Assembly: GCA_030424975.1 (NCBI GenBank)
Contig: JAUHVY010000002.1
Location: 124,001 to 188,000 of the forward strand
DNA length: 64,000 nucleotides
DNA from: Alphaproteobacteria bacterium
Lineage (GTDB): Bacteria > Pseudomonadota > Alphaproteobacteria > Micavibrionales > Micavibrionaceae
Reading direction: 5' to 3'
Position numbers and translations under genes: made by a program. Below are positions 35,821-44,430 of this stretch, piece by piece; position 1 is the stretch's first letter, and each line of letters starts with the position of its first letter. The notes beneath the pieces are model-generated. The model searched no databases and was not told where the DNA came from. It saw only the letters and a list, made by a program, of their open reading frames with translations.

Positions 35821-36111
35821 ATGGACGACATAAAAGACAAAGCAGAGCACGCAGCAAATTTTTTAAAAGGGATCGCCAATAAGGATCGCCTTCTGATTTT
35901 ATGTGAGTTGGCACAAGGTGAGCGCAGCGTTTCCACCCTGATTGAAGAAACAGGAATCGCACAAACATCAATGTCGCAACACTTAAACAAGCTCAAGAAT
36001 GAAGGGCTTGTAACCTATCGTCGCGATCACCGCGTTCTGTATTACCGCATTGACCACCCCGCCGTTGAAGGTGTGATGGCTATTTTATATGACACATTCT
36101 GTAAAGATTAA
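35821..36111 (+). CDS. ArsR-family regulator, SqrR/BigR-like persulfide sensor
   Basis: A 96-residue winged-helix repressor of the ArsR family (QTSMSQHLNKLKNEGLVTYRR is the recognition region). It has exactly two cysteines, C28 (LLILCEL) and C94 (TFCKD), 66 residues apart. That spacing equals that of the sulfane-sulfur-sensing pair in SqrR (C41/C107) and BigR (C42/C108), with the same surrounding helices. It is followed by a rhodanese gene and divergent from an AhpD-like gene, a context typical of persulfide detoxification. No arsenic-type CVC motif is present. Confidence 0.87.
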   Translation: MDDIKDKAEHAANFLKGIANKDRLLILCELAQGERSVSTLIEETGIAQTSMSQHLNKLKNEGLVTYRRDHRVLYYRIDHPAVEGVMAILYDTFCKD

Positions 36112-36127
36112 GACAAAGGAAAATGCA

Positions 36128-36694
36128 ATGACACATCAAACGATATCCCCTAAAGACGCATATGACCTGATCTCCAGCGGCAAGGCTGTCCTGATTGATG
36201 TGCGTGATCCGGATGAATTTTCGCAAAACCATATTCTATATGCGCAGTCCATCCCACTCTCGCATATTGATGACATCTTCGATCACCTGAGCCTGCCGTC
36301 CGATCGTAAAATCATTATGCAGTGCCTGTCGGGAAAACGCGGTGAGCAAGCATGCGCTATTATTGGCAATAAAGGCATTTCGCAAGAAATCTTCAATATC
36401 GAAGGCGGTATCTCCGCATGGCAGGCTGCTGGCCTCCCCATCATCGGCAAGCCACCACAAAAACTTTCCATTTTCCGTCAGGTGCAAATGATTGTGGGCG
36501 CATTGATCTTCACCCTTATTATGCTTGGCCTGTGGGGGATTGGCGCGGCGTTTATCATCGCTGGCATCTTCGCCGCCGCTCTGACATTTGCGGGTATTAC
36601 CGGCTGGTGCGGACTTGCCATGCTGCTCCAACATATGCCGTGGAATACTCCCAAAACGCATAAGGAGAAGAAAAGCTGCTGCGGTTGCGGATAA
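36128..36694 (+). CDS. Rhodanese-domain membrane protein
   Basis: A 188-residue sulfurtransferase with a membrane tail. The rhodanese domain has DVRDPDEFSQNHI and the active-site Cys in QCLSGKRGEQA, followed by GGISAWQAAG. Two transmembrane helices (about residues 120-175, including a GITGWCGLAMLLQHMPWN segment) resemble the DUF2892 unit often fused to rhodaneses, and the tail ends CCGCG. The start chosen is the ATG at 36128, preceded by AAAGGA; an upstream in-frame ATG at 36089 overlaps the regulator. It probably moves sulfane sulfur at the inner membrane. Confidence 0.9.
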   Translation: MTHQTISPKDAYDLISSGKAVLIDVRDPDEFSQNHILYAQSIPLSHIDDIFDHLSLPSDRKIIMQCLSGKRGEQACAIIGNKGISQEIFNIEGGISAWQAAGLPIIGKPPQKLSIFRQVQMIVGALIFTLIMLGLWGIGAAFIIAGIFAAALTFAGITGWCGLAMLLQHMPWNTPKTHKEKKSCCGCG

Positions 36695-36715
36695 GCAACT
36701 GAAAACAACAATTGA

Positions 36716-37456
36716 CTACTGCTCTCTCTTGAAAGAGCCATGTTTTATAAAATATATAATCTGTTCATGGACCGATGGCTTCCAGGAAATAAAACTATGC
36801 GTAGCCGATAAAGTCACATGATCTTTCATACCCACCAGCTTTGTTTTCTCAACGGCAACACGCCCATCGCTTCCCCCATGTATAATATGTGCCGCTATTA
36901 AGTATGGCCAATCCTTATTACCTGCAATAATGCCCAGATCATAATACACATCAGTTTTGATATTTTTTTGCTCCTCAGTAGCCAGTTCCTGCCCTGCCGG
37001 ACCAAAAATCCATAGATAGGGTGGAAAATTTTTCATCAAATCAGCAACTTCACTTCCACCATTTGGCGGAGCCAACATAACAACCCGCCCGAGCTGATCT
37101 TGGGGTATATCCTTCTTATGTGCTTCCAGATAGCCCCGAACTACAAGGCCACCCATCGAATGGCTTGTAAAATGCACTTGATGATATGCTCCACTCCACA
37201 CATCCTCTTTTTTTAATTCTTTCGCTAAGTAAGATGAAAGAGCTTCCAGATCATTTTTTAATGAAGGATACTCCATATTTAAGGTCTTATAGCCCGCGTT
37301 TTCTAAGGCCAACTGCACCGGGGTCATATTCACCCCCGATTGACCTATACCATGCAAAAGAACCACGAGCTCCCTGTTTTCATCCTTTGCTGCGACATGA
37401 GAGGCAGAGAACAAGAGAATAAGTAGACTAAAACAAAGCTTGGCTAACATACGCAT
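36716..37456 (-). CDS. Secreted alpha/beta-hydrolase, lipase-like
   Basis: A 246-residue exported hydrolase. A signal peptide (MRMLAKLCFSLLILLFSASHVAA) precedes an alpha/beta-hydrolase core: VVLLHGIGQSG (oxyanion region), nucleophile Ser in TSHSMGGLVVRGYL, an acidic residue in HGGSDGRVAVEKT, and a His in SATHSFISWK. This is the layout of the PGAP1/DUF676-type or triacylglycerol lipases. The ATG at 37456 has AAGGGCG upstream; a GTG at 37489 is a weaker option. Its location downstream of the cupin-DUF2867 gene on the same strand suggests a shared transcript. The substrate is probably a lipid ester, by inference. Confidence 0.85.
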   Translation of the reverse strand: MRMLAKLCFSLLILLFSASHVAAKDENRELVVLLHGIGQSGVNMTPVQLALENAGYKTLNMEYPSLKNDLEALSSYLAKELKKEDVWSGAYHQVHFTSHSMGGLVVRGYLEAHKKDIPQDQLGRVVMLAPPNGGSEVADLMKNFPPYLWIFGPAGQELATEEQKNIKTDVYYDLGIIAGNKDWPYLIAAHIIHGGSDGRVAVEKTKLVGMKDHVTLSATHSFISWKPSVHEQIIYFIKHGSFKREQ

Positions 37457-37542
37457 GAACTTCGCCCTTATGGTTTTGATAAATTCCACACCTATTCACG
37501 AGAAACGCATAACGCCCCGGTAAAAATCTGCATATCACCTTC

Positions 37543-38934
37543 CTAAACAATCTGTGATACCAGATAATCACCAGCACGTCGTAGCATCGTCGGTGCAATA
37601 TATTTTCTATGAGTAAACCCGATGATGCCCATGTAAAAACGCCCGAACGCATTTTTACAATGCACGCGATCTCCCAATGAAATCTTCACGCTACCACCGC
37701 TCAACTTCTCAACGCTAACACATGATCTGAATTGCAGGTGTTTATCATTCGCGCCCAGAATAACTTGCGCGATAGTATCATCATCATTCACATCCTGATC
37801 CAGCACGGGAAACTGCCCCGCAAATAAATTACTCATATCATCAGAAAGCAACGATGACACAGGACAACCGAGTGGCGACGTGCGAAGCCCCATTGGCTTA
37901 ACCAAAACATTACGAAGCATCATCAGTCGGGATACTCCGCGCGGCGCATTGATTAAAAACCCTTCGAGAACTAATGACAATATATGTGATGCAGTCATGC
38001 CCGATATATCAATGTCTTTTAAAAGAATAAAAAACGTATCTTCCTGGTTTAGCGGAACATCAGAAAGATGATTTTGAAGCAAAGAGCCTTCGGGTAATGT
38101 ATTTAATGTGATGACAGTTTTTGTTAAATCAGTTTGCGAAATATAACCGCCCGATCCGTACCACCGTCCCCACGCGCCGCGCACAATGCCCATGCTTCCG
38201 CGAAAACTATCACAAACTTTGCGCTGCGCCGTCCCTGCCGCTGCATCTAATGACAGGGTAGTCGTTGGCACAATTTCATTTCTGAAATCCGTAGAATGAA
38301 TCAAATCAGTCACCGCTTTTGGCAAAACTTCCGTCAATGTCGGGATATCTGCCTTGTTCGCCTTAATCTTCTCTTTTAATTCTTCTGATAAATTTCCGCC
38401 CAACTCATCTGTATGACAGGAAAGCGCAAAGAAAACAGGATGAAGGGAATTCTTGGACAAGGGCCAGAATTGATGCCACGTTTCACCGCCAAAACGGACG
38501 GTAAAAAGACAATCAGGCGGAATATTTATGAAATGTAAGGCATCAATAAATTTACGAGGATCGTCTTTTATATCCTTACTTGATGCGGTTGAAAAACGCA
38601 GCTGCGCCCCGCCGCTTCCTGAAACAGCGGTGAAGATACGATGACCCGCATGCTTATGAAACGGATGCCCCTTCGGCCCGACGACAAAAGAATATAACGA
38701 AGTCGTATCACCAAGCGCAAAATTAGTTCCCGCCAGTTTTGCTGATGGCTCGTCAAGCTCATCAATAAACGCGGTATGCCCTTGCTGCCTTGCGGAAACG
38801 TGCGAAAAAAGATGATTACCTGCCCCGTGACCAAGCTGCGCAATAAGAGAAACCTCAACAGGTAAACCGTTTTCGTTATTTGGAATAACGACTGTTGGAA
38901 AGGTTTCAACAATATTGGTTAAATGCAGCATCAA
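37543..38934 (-). CDS. Cupin-like plus DUF2867 fusion protein
   Basis: A 463-residue protein with two recognisable halves. Residues ~30-180 look like a cupin with metal-type histidines (GHPFHKHAGHR, H90/H93/H95/H98, then GGETWHQFW). From about residue 210 on (FRNEIVPTTTLS, SMGIVRGAWGRWYGSGG, DRVHCKNAFGRFYMGIIGF with RKYIAPTMLRRAGDYL) it follows the DUF2867 pattern, normally found alone or fused to NAD-binding domains. Function of both parts is unknown. No signal peptide. A short intergenic run separates it from the lipase gene downstream; ilvA-like lies upstream on the same strand. Confidence 0.75.
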   Translation of the reverse strand: MMLHLTNIVETFPTVVIPNNENGLPVEVSLIAQLGHGAGNHLFSHVSARQQGHTAFIDELDEPSAKLAGTNFALGDTTSLYSFVVGPKGHPFHKHAGHRIFTAVSGSGGAQLRFSTASSKDIKDDPRKFIDALHFINIPPDCLFTVRFGGETWHQFWPLSKNSLHPVFFALSCHTDELGGNLSEELKEKIKANKADIPTLTEVLPKAVTDLIHSTDFRNEIVPTTTLSLDAAAGTAQRKVCDSFRGSMGIVRGAWGRWYGSGGYISQTDLTKTVITLNTLPEGSLLQNHLSDVPLNQEDTFFILLKDIDISGMTASHILSLVLEGFLINAPRGVSRLMMLRNVLVKPMGLRTSPLGCPVSSLLSDDMSNLFAGQFPVLDQDVNDDDTIAQVILGANDKHLQFRSCVSVEKLSGGSVKISLGDRVHCKNAFGRFYMGIIGFTHRKYIAPTMLRRAGDYLVSQIV

Positions 38935-38998
38935 TCACCTCTCGCTGCATATTAAACAAACCAAAGGGATTTACAATAAAAACAGAATATAGCGTTAA

Positions 38999-40210
38999 TT
39001 AAACATCGCGGTCTGTTGAAACAGAGAAGCCCGCATCTTCGAGAGTTTTAATAATTTCCGCAACATGCAGTTTATCGCGTGCTTCGATAACAACATCCAG
39101 CTCCGCGCGTTTAAGCGAAACCGCCTGCATCATGCGTTGGTGAATAACCTCAATAACGTTAGCGCCCGCCTCTCCGATAATACGAGAGATATCTGAAAGC
39201 TGCCCGGGTGTATCATCAATTTCAAATGTCAGGCGTGTAATACGGCCGTCACGTACCAGACCACGCAAAATAAGGGTCGAAAGAGTACGCGAGTCGATAT
39301 TCCCGCCGCATAAAACCATGCCGACTTTTTTGCCTTTAAACTGATCGAGATTCTTTTTAATAACAGCAAGAGCCGCACCCGCTGCGCCTTCCGCCACAAG
39401 CTTTTCATCGCTTAGCAAATCAAAGATCGCTTCTTCGATTTCGGTTTCGCTGGCTGAATAAATCTCATCCACCAATTCATCGATAATTTTTATATCGTTT
39501 TCAGATGGGGCTTTAACGGCGATCCCCTCGGCGAGAGTCGCATTACCGCCCGTGAACGGACGGCCTTCGCGCTTTGCCAAGACCGCGTCAAAATTTTCCG
39601 CCTGCGCGCCGATGACCTTAATATTCGGATTAATGCCTTTTACGGCCGTCGCAACGCCTGCGATCAAACCGCCGCCACCGATCGGCACAACAACAACATC
39701 CAGATCAGGCACTTGCTCCATCATCTCAAGGCCAAGCGTTCCCTGTCCTGCGACGACATATTCATCATCGAACGGATGAATGAAGGTTAAATTCTCATCC
39801 TCTGCCATTTGCAAAGTAAAAGCCACAGAGTCATCAAAATTCTTTCCGTGGATGACAACTTCGCCGCCGAAATCTTCGGTACGTTTGATCTTATTAAACG
39901 GTGTGCCTTCGGGCATGACAATAACAGAACGAATACCAAGGCGCGTCGCATTATATGCGACTCCTTGCGCGTGATTTCCCGCGCTACAGGCAATCACACC
40001 GTTGCCGCGTTGCTTTTCGGTGAGCGCCAAAAGCTTATTCAATGCGCCGCGCGCCTTAAACGCACTGGTGTGCTGCAGATTTTCAAGCTTTAGGAAGAGC
40101 TTAATACCAAGATGAAGGGAAATACGCGTTGCCTTAATTGTCGGCGTACGAATTACTGCATCTTCGATATTTTCACGCGCTTTTTTTACGTCTTCTAATG
40201 TAACGGTCAT
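38999..40210 (-). CDS. ilvA: Threonine ammonia-lyase (dehydratase), ACT-domain form
   Basis: PLP-dependent deamination of threonine to 2-oxobutanoate for isoleucine synthesis or threonine catabolism. The 403-residue protein carries the PLP lysine in SAFKARGALNKL, a glycine loop in VVPIGGGGLIAG, and GNIDSRTL. The C-terminal ~75 residues form a single ACT domain (FEIDDTPGQLSDISRIIG). This matches the medium-length single-ACT class (TIGR01127-like), different from the long two-ACT E. coli IlvA. The gene name is therefore by role. No other ilv genes are adjacent. Confidence 0.9.
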   Translation of the reverse strand: MTVTLEDVKKARENIEDAVIRTPTIKATRISLHLGIKLFLKLENLQHTSAFKARGALNKLLALTEKQRGNGVIACSAGNHAQGVAYNATRLGIRSVIVMPEGTPFNKIKRTEDFGGEVVIHGKNFDDSVAFTLQMAEDENLTFIHPFDDEYVVAGQGTLGLEMMEQVPDLDVVVVPIGGGGLIAGVATAVKGINPNIKVIGAQAENFDAVLAKREGRPFTGGNATLAEGIAVKAPSENDIKIIDELVDEIYSASETEIEEAIFDLLSDEKLVAEGAAGAALAVIKKNLDQFKGKKVGMVLCGGNIDSRTLSTLILRGLVRDGRITRLTFEIDDTPGQLSDISRIIGEAGANVIEVIHQRMMQAVSLKRAELDVVIEARDKLHVAEIIKTLEDAGFSVSTDRDV

Positions 40211-40296
40211 AGCTCTTCTCTTGCTTTCTACCTTGTGAAAACAAGCACGCTACATATTTTTATGCGTTAACGCAATCATATTAAAAGGAAAATACC

Positions 40297-40620
40297 CTAA
40301 CTTGGCATTGAAACACGGCACCGATCATAAACCGGGCGCATGTCATTATATTCATCTGAATTAAAGAAATCGTTCACCTTTTGGCGTTCGCGCTGATTTT
40401 TGGTCATACCGCCAATCGTTCGCGTACTTTCCGCTTCCTTATCAAGCTTCTTCTGCTTATTTTTCATTTTCTTGATTTTACTATTAAAGGATCTAATGTT
40501 TTTCATGTCCTGATCGGTGCACTCATCGCCCTGCGCATATGCAGATGTCACAATAACATTCCCGTACATTGGTAAACTTAAAAAAGATAACGTTAAAAGA
40601 GTGACTGTAAATAATCTCAT
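40297..40620 (-). CDS. Small secreted Cys-pair protein, copy 1
   Basis: Unrecognised, 107 residues with a signal peptide (TLLTLSFLSLPMYGNVIVTSAYA). The mature part has two cysteines framing a Lys-rich helix: ECTDQDMKNIRSFNSKI at the start and MRPVYDRCRVSMP at the end, and a central FFNSDEY. The same layout and the FF(N/T)S(D/E)(E/R)Y..M(R/K)PV(Y/F).RC motif occur in the upstream neighbour, so the two are tandem paralogues. Disulfide formation in the periplasm is likely by inference. Confidence 0.78.
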   Translation of the reverse strand: MRLFTVTLLTLSFLSLPMYGNVIVTSAYAQGDECTDQDMKNIRSFNSKIKKMKNKQKKLDKEAESTRTIGGMTKNQRERQKVNDFFNSDEYNDMRPVYDRCRVSMPS

Positions 40621-40641
40621 AAAATATCCTTTTCGTTTTTA

Positions 40642-41034
40642 TTAAAGCATCCAAAAGGGCTTCATTGTTTGTTTCGTAGGCATCTTGCGATCGCATCGCG
40701 CAAAAACAGGCTTCATTTCTTGGTATCGCTCTGAGGTGAAAAAGCTTGATAATTTATTCATTTCCTCAATAAATTCTTCCCCTTTTTCTTTCGTATTGTA
40801 GCTTTTGTAATCCATCTCCAGTTCTCGAATTTTTTTATTCTTACTGTTTGCTTCTGTTTCAAACGCAACAATCTCTTTAATGTCTCTTTTTGTACATTGA
40901 GGCTCTTCTTTCGCGGTTTGCTCTTTCTTATTGCCGCTCTTGGTTGTGTATCTAACCGCATGCCCCTGCAGCGCAAAACCAAATAGGAATACGGACAGCA
41001 TAGCCAAAAACGAAAAAGATTTAAAAGTAGTCAT
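40642..41034 (-). CDS. Small secreted Cys-pair protein, copy 2
   Basis: Unrecognised, 130 residues with a signal peptide (FLAMLSVFLFGFALQGHA). QCTKRDIKEIVAFETEA near residue 47 and FFTSERYQEMKPVFARCD near the end mirror the downstream gene. An extra Lys/Glu-rich linker and a C-terminal KPFWML tail distinguish it. The stop is 21 bases before the next gene's ATG, so the pair is an operon and arose by duplication. Function unknown. Confidence 0.78.
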   Translation of the reverse strand: MTTFKSFSFLAMLSVFLFGFALQGHAVRYTTKSGNKKEQTAKEEPQCTKRDIKEIVAFETEANSKNKKIRELEMDYKSYNTKEKGEEFIEEMNKLSSFFTSERYQEMKPVFARCDRKMPTKQTMKPFWML

Positions 41035-41360
41035 AATGTATCAATCCTTGAGAAAGCATATACTCTCATATTACTCCACGCTTGACCAATATGCAAAAAA
41101 AGACGCACAGGAAAAAATACCTATACATGGAAATTTATGTCTTTTACCCCTGTTTTTTGATATATATGTATACGTGATGGTTTTAAATTCAACTAGCTTC
41201 GAATTTAATACCTTGCAATCTGAAAAGATTGGCGAGATTAACTTAAAACCCCCTACGCATTTAATACCTTTTTCTCACCCGTTTCGTCGCGCGGTGCTGT
41301 TTTTCTATGCCCTGTTCGCCGAGACATTAACCCACCTTGATCAAAGGAGGATCATGCACC
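41035..41360. other. 326-base gap between the secreted pair and phoH
   Basis: I see no convincing gene here. An open frame from 41036 runs into phoH but lacks a ribosome-binding site and a recognisable protein. The AT-rich stretch near 41110-41210 could hold the phoH promoter, and AAGGAGG at 41344-41350 is its ribosome-binding site. Confidence 0.6.
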
Positions 41361-42113
41361 ATGGCCAAAAAGTCCCGCAATGCCCGTAAAAAAGCTCATG
41401 AAACACGAGAGAATATAATTCACCCCTCTTCCTTTAAAAATGACGGTTGGCACCCGCTAGATTCAGAAATAGACAGTCAAAGAGATAAAAAATTCGTCAA
41501 AAACATTAAACCTCGCTCGGAAGGGCAAGATGTCTTAATGCAATCCATAAAAGATTACAGCCTGACCTTTGCCATCGGCCCCGCCGGTACGGGAAAGACT
41601 TATTTGGCGATAGCTGCCGCCGTTGAGGCCTATGAGAAGGGCGATATCGATCGTATCATCCTGTCGCGCCCGGCAATGGAGGCCGGCGAATCTCTCGGCT
41701 TCCTTCCCGGTGATATGCACGAGAAAATGGCACCTTACCTTCGCCCCCTTTATGACTGCCTTGGTGATCGTATGGGCGGCAAAAAGGTACGCCAGCTCTT
41801 AGAGGACGGCACAATCGAAATCGCGCCAATCGGTTTCATGCGTGGTCGCACCCTAAACAACGCCTTTGTCGTAATTGACGAAGCACAAAATTGCACCTAT
41901 GGCCAGCTCAAGATGATTCTCTCCCGTCTTGGCTGGCACTCCACTATGGTGATCACAGGCGACCCAGACCAATCCGACTTGCTGGAGGGTATGTCCGGCC
42001 TCGCCCAAATCAGTGACCGTCTGGATAAAGTCAAAAATATCGCGATATGCCGATTAGGACAAAAAGACATCGTTCGTCATCCGCTAGTCGCTGAAATGTT
42101 AGACGTTTTATAA
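41361..42113 (+). CDS. phoH: PhoH-family ATPase
   Basis: A 250-residue P-loop ATPase of the PhoH family, with possible RNA-related roles. Walker A is AIGPAGTGKTYLA, followed by SRPAMEAGESLGFLPGDM and Walker B VVIDEAQNCT, then GDPDQSDL. The start is the ATG at 41361, which has AAGGAGG 10 bases upstream. It is shorter than the ybeZ/PhoL type (~320-350 residues) and is not next to ybeY, so it belongs to the compact PhoH group. A terminator follows 32 bases after the stop. Confidence 0.92.
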   Translation: MAKKSRNARKKAHETRENIIHPSSFKNDGWHPLDSEIDSQRDKKFVKNIKPRSEGQDVLMQSIKDYSLTFAIGPAGTGKTYLAIAAAVEAYEKGDIDRIILSRPAMEAGESLGFLPGDMHEKMAPYLRPLYDCLGDRMGGKKVRQLLEDGTIEIAPIGFMRGRTLNNAFVVIDEAQNCTYGQLKMILSRLGWHSTMVITGDPDQSDLLEGMSGLAQISDRLDKVKNIAICRLGQKDIVRHPLVAEMLDVL

Positions 42114-42145
42114 GTTCTCCTTTTCCTTCCTTCACACTTTAACCA

Positions 42146-42173
42146 CCCCGCCCTCATCGGCGGGGATTTTTTT
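42146..42173 (+). terminator. Rho-independent terminator of phoH
   Basis: Stem CCCCGCC (42146-42152) / GGCGGGG (42159-42165) with a 6-base loop, followed by A then a run of seven T. Confidence 0.9.
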
Positions 42174-42252
42174 GTGCACGAAAAACTTGCATTATAGAAA
42201 ATATGGTGTTACAACGCCCGCCCAATAAGGAACGAGTTCGGGATTGAAAGAA

Positions 42253-42774
42253 ATGAACACGCCATTTAATGAAAACGCAGAAGAGATCGAAATCCCGACT
42301 GCACTAGATTTAACACCTGAAGTTATCAATGGCTTTACGCGCGATAATAAGGTTTTGGAATATATAACACACGGCGACCACAGTGTATGGCAAGAACAGG
42401 CAGATAATGCCATGCAAGCAATCGAAGAGATTAACGCTATAAACCCGGGAAAAGCCATGCAAATATTGGCTTCATCGCATGCGGTATTTCAACTCGCACG
42501 GAACGGACAAGAAGATCGCCTTATCGACCTCATTTCAGATCTAGAGCCTGCACAACAGGCAGACATTCTGGCTGCAGACGAAGCATTATTTGGTATTATC
42601 GAATATGCAGGCGCGCAAGCGGCACTTGACCTGTTCGAAGCACTTCCCGTCACAGAGCAAGATAAGGTTGAGTTTAATAAGCCCAGCGGACACATCATCG
42701 AAAAACGAAATTCACTCCTCCTGCGTCATGCACGTGCATTATCAAATGCATATAACGCACAACCGGAAGTATAA
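42253..42774 (+). CDS. Hypothetical acidic helical protein
   Basis: Unrecognised, 173 residues from the ATG at 42253; a TTG at 42244 is in frame with AAGGA 11 bases before it, so the start is not certain. The protein is acidic, predicted all-helical, with repeats of the AxxAxxAL type (DLISDLEPAQQADILAADEA), and has no signal or membrane segment. It is a monocistronic unit bounded by terminators on both sides. It may share style, though not proven homology, with the other orphans up to 45.3 kb. Confidence 0.72.
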   Translation: MNTPFNENAEEIEIPTALDLTPEVINGFTRDNKVLEYITHGDHSVWQEQADNAMQAIEEINAINPGKAMQILASSHAVFQLARNGQEDRLIDLISDLEPAQQADILAADEALFGIIEYAGAQAALDLFEALPVTEQDKVEFNKPSGHIIEKRNSLLLRHARALSNAYNAQPEV

Positions 42775-42800
42775 AATTTACCCCTTATGACTTAGATTAT

Positions 42801-42831
42801 GCCCTGCCCCAGATCGGCAGGGCTTTTTTTT
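42801..42831 (+). terminator. Rho-independent terminator
   Basis: Stem GCCCTGCC (42801-42808) / GGCAGGGC (42816-42823), 7-base loop, then a run of eight T, 26 bases after the stop of the acidic orphan. Confidence 0.9.
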
Positions 42832-42900
42832 CATATTTTTTTTGTGATTTTTATTCGATTTATCTAAAGTAACCTTGCTACGGAAAGAAGGTGAAAAAAC

Positions 42901-43605
42901 ATGATTTTTATATCGCAAGGATCGGGGCTGCAAATCCCACGCGGGCGCATGTCCGTTAATATGGCGCGTGATAATTGCCGCGTGTGGATTGACGGCTCCT
43001 TTTATAGTGGAGAAAACGCCAAAAGCGGATCAGCCGCAGTCGTCATGGCCCCAAAGGACAAGGAAGAACGCGTTGCCTTTATCCAAGCGTTTAATCTCAC
43101 GCGATTAAACTTACAAAAAAGCACAAATGCCGAGCTGTGGGGTGCGACACTGGCGCTCGAGCAAATGAAAAACTTCAACGTGACCGAGCTAATCACAGAT
43201 TGCGGCTACGTGCGTGATAAAGTTGAGCGCATTATGAATAACACGCTCGAGAACGAATATTATGAGGATGAGCTATTCACCAGATTGCGTGATGCCATTG
43301 CCAACCAAGACGATTTACACATTTCGCAAGTCAAAAGATCGCAACAAAAAATACCGCTGGCAGATAAATTTGCAAAAGCCGCCGCCAAAGAAAACTTCAA
43401 CAAAATATCAAAGCACCTTGCAAAAACAGATACACCATGCCTGTTTCATACAGTATCTGAAACAGGGCGAATAAAACGCACAACTTTAATTGAACACATA
43501 AATCACGCATCAATTGATGATTTGGACGATTTTTTGGATTCGGATATGTTTGAAGGGGACGATAACTTCGCCCCCCATCATAATGACACGCTTGATCCCG
43601 TATGA
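42901..43605 (+). CDS. RNase H-like domain protein
   Basis: A 234-residue protein whose first ~165 residues fit an RNase HI-like fold. Candidate catalytic acids are D31 (VWIDGSFYS), E78 (NAELWGATLAL), D100 (ITDCGYVRDKV) and D155 (LADKFAKAAAKE). The E-to-D spacing of 22 equals that of E. coli RNase HI (E48-D70). The KGHxGH handle region is replaced by KRSQQK. An acidic ~65-residue C-terminal extension follows. GAAGGTG lies 8 bases before the ATG. Assignment rests on pattern only; RNA or RNA-DNA hybrid cleavage is inferred. Confidence 0.68.
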   Translation: MIFISQGSGLQIPRGRMSVNMARDNCRVWIDGSFYSGENAKSGSAAVVMAPKDKEERVAFIQAFNLTRLNLQKSTNAELWGATLALEQMKNFNVTELITDCGYVRDKVERIMNNTLENEYYEDELFTRLRDAIANQDDLHISQVKRSQQKIPLADKFAKAAAKENFNKISKHLAKTDTPCLFHTVSETGRIKRTTLIEHINHASIDDLDDFLDSDMFEGDDNFAPHHNDTLDPV

Positions 43606-43611
43606 ATAAAA

Positions 43612-44427
43612 TCACATATCGTTGTGAGATACGGCCGGCTCATCCACGGGTTGGCCATGCGCATATTGCAAAACCCCGCCGAAACGCGGATCTTGACGCG
43701 TGAGCCACATATCCAGATCATCGCCGGCGATAACATCATCCATCACATCTGATCCTTGCAAAACCATATGCATGGCATCATCATCAACGCCATCAAATAC
43801 ATTTTCCATGAAATATGCGATGCTCGAGCCATCGGCATCACGCATCAATGTTTTGAGCACGCCCCCTTGCTCCAGCGCGGAAAAAAGCTTCAACCTATCT
43901 TCTGCAGGTGCTCTCGACGCCAGATCAGCCATCGCACTCAATGTATTACTCCTGAAACTTTGAACACTATCGAGCGAGGCCGTAAACACCTCATTATGGC
44001 TCACAAATTCCGCCAAAGGCAAGGCATCACTCTCGGGAATAATCGGCGCGATACGGCGAAAGGCCGTCAATACATAACCGGGATGATGCATTTTGCCCGC
44101 AGCAATGCGCGCATCAAACTTTTCAAAAACATCTTCAACGTCGGGATCAGTCAGCGCCGCACGATAATCATCCAGAATATAACCCGGCGTATTCGCGGCC
44201 TCATGTGCATCAAGATGGCTCTGATAACGCCCCTCACTTTCACCGTGATAATCATGTTCGAAATATCCGTCATCCATAGATTTTTGCACGCTCAGTGTGC
44301 GTTCGGACATAATTTCATATGTTTCTGACTTTTTGCGCAGCAATTCACGGCTATTGCGTATCGCTTCGCCATTTTGAATCATGCGCACGGCTTCGAACGC
44401 ATCTTTTACGCCTTGTTTGAGATCCAT
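43612..44427 (-). CDS. Hypothetical cytosolic protein
   Basis: Unrecognised, 271 residues from the ATG at 44427. It is acidic and helical; a short pattern PGY(I/V)L..(Y/F)R occurs twice (TPGYILDDYRAAL and HPGYVLTAFRRI). Otherwise no domain is recognisable. The start is preceded by a run of nine G (nine C on the plus strand) beginning 4 bases upstream, which forms its ribosome-binding region. The gene converges with the RNase H-like gene across 6 bases and is divergent from the next orphan. Confidence 0.72.
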   Translation of the reverse strand: MDLKQGVKDAFEAVRMIQNGEAIRNSRELLRKKSETYEIMSERTLSVQKSMDDGYFEHDYHGESEGRYQSHLDAHEAANTPGYILDDYRAALTDPDVEDVFEKFDARIAAGKMHHPGYVLTAFRRIAPIIPESDALPLAEFVSHNEVFTASLDSVQSFRSNTLSAMADLASRAPAEDRLKLFSALEQGGVLKTLMRDADGSSIAYFMENVFDGVDDDAMHMVLQGSDVMDDVIAGDDLDMWLTRQDPRFGGVLQYAHGQPVDEPAVSHNDM

Positions 44428-44430
44428 AAT

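Noticed and set aside
40931-41389. 152-residue plus-strand open frame upstream of phoH
   Set aside because: It overlaps the secreted orphan antisense and the phoH start, has no ribosome-binding site and no recognisable protein.
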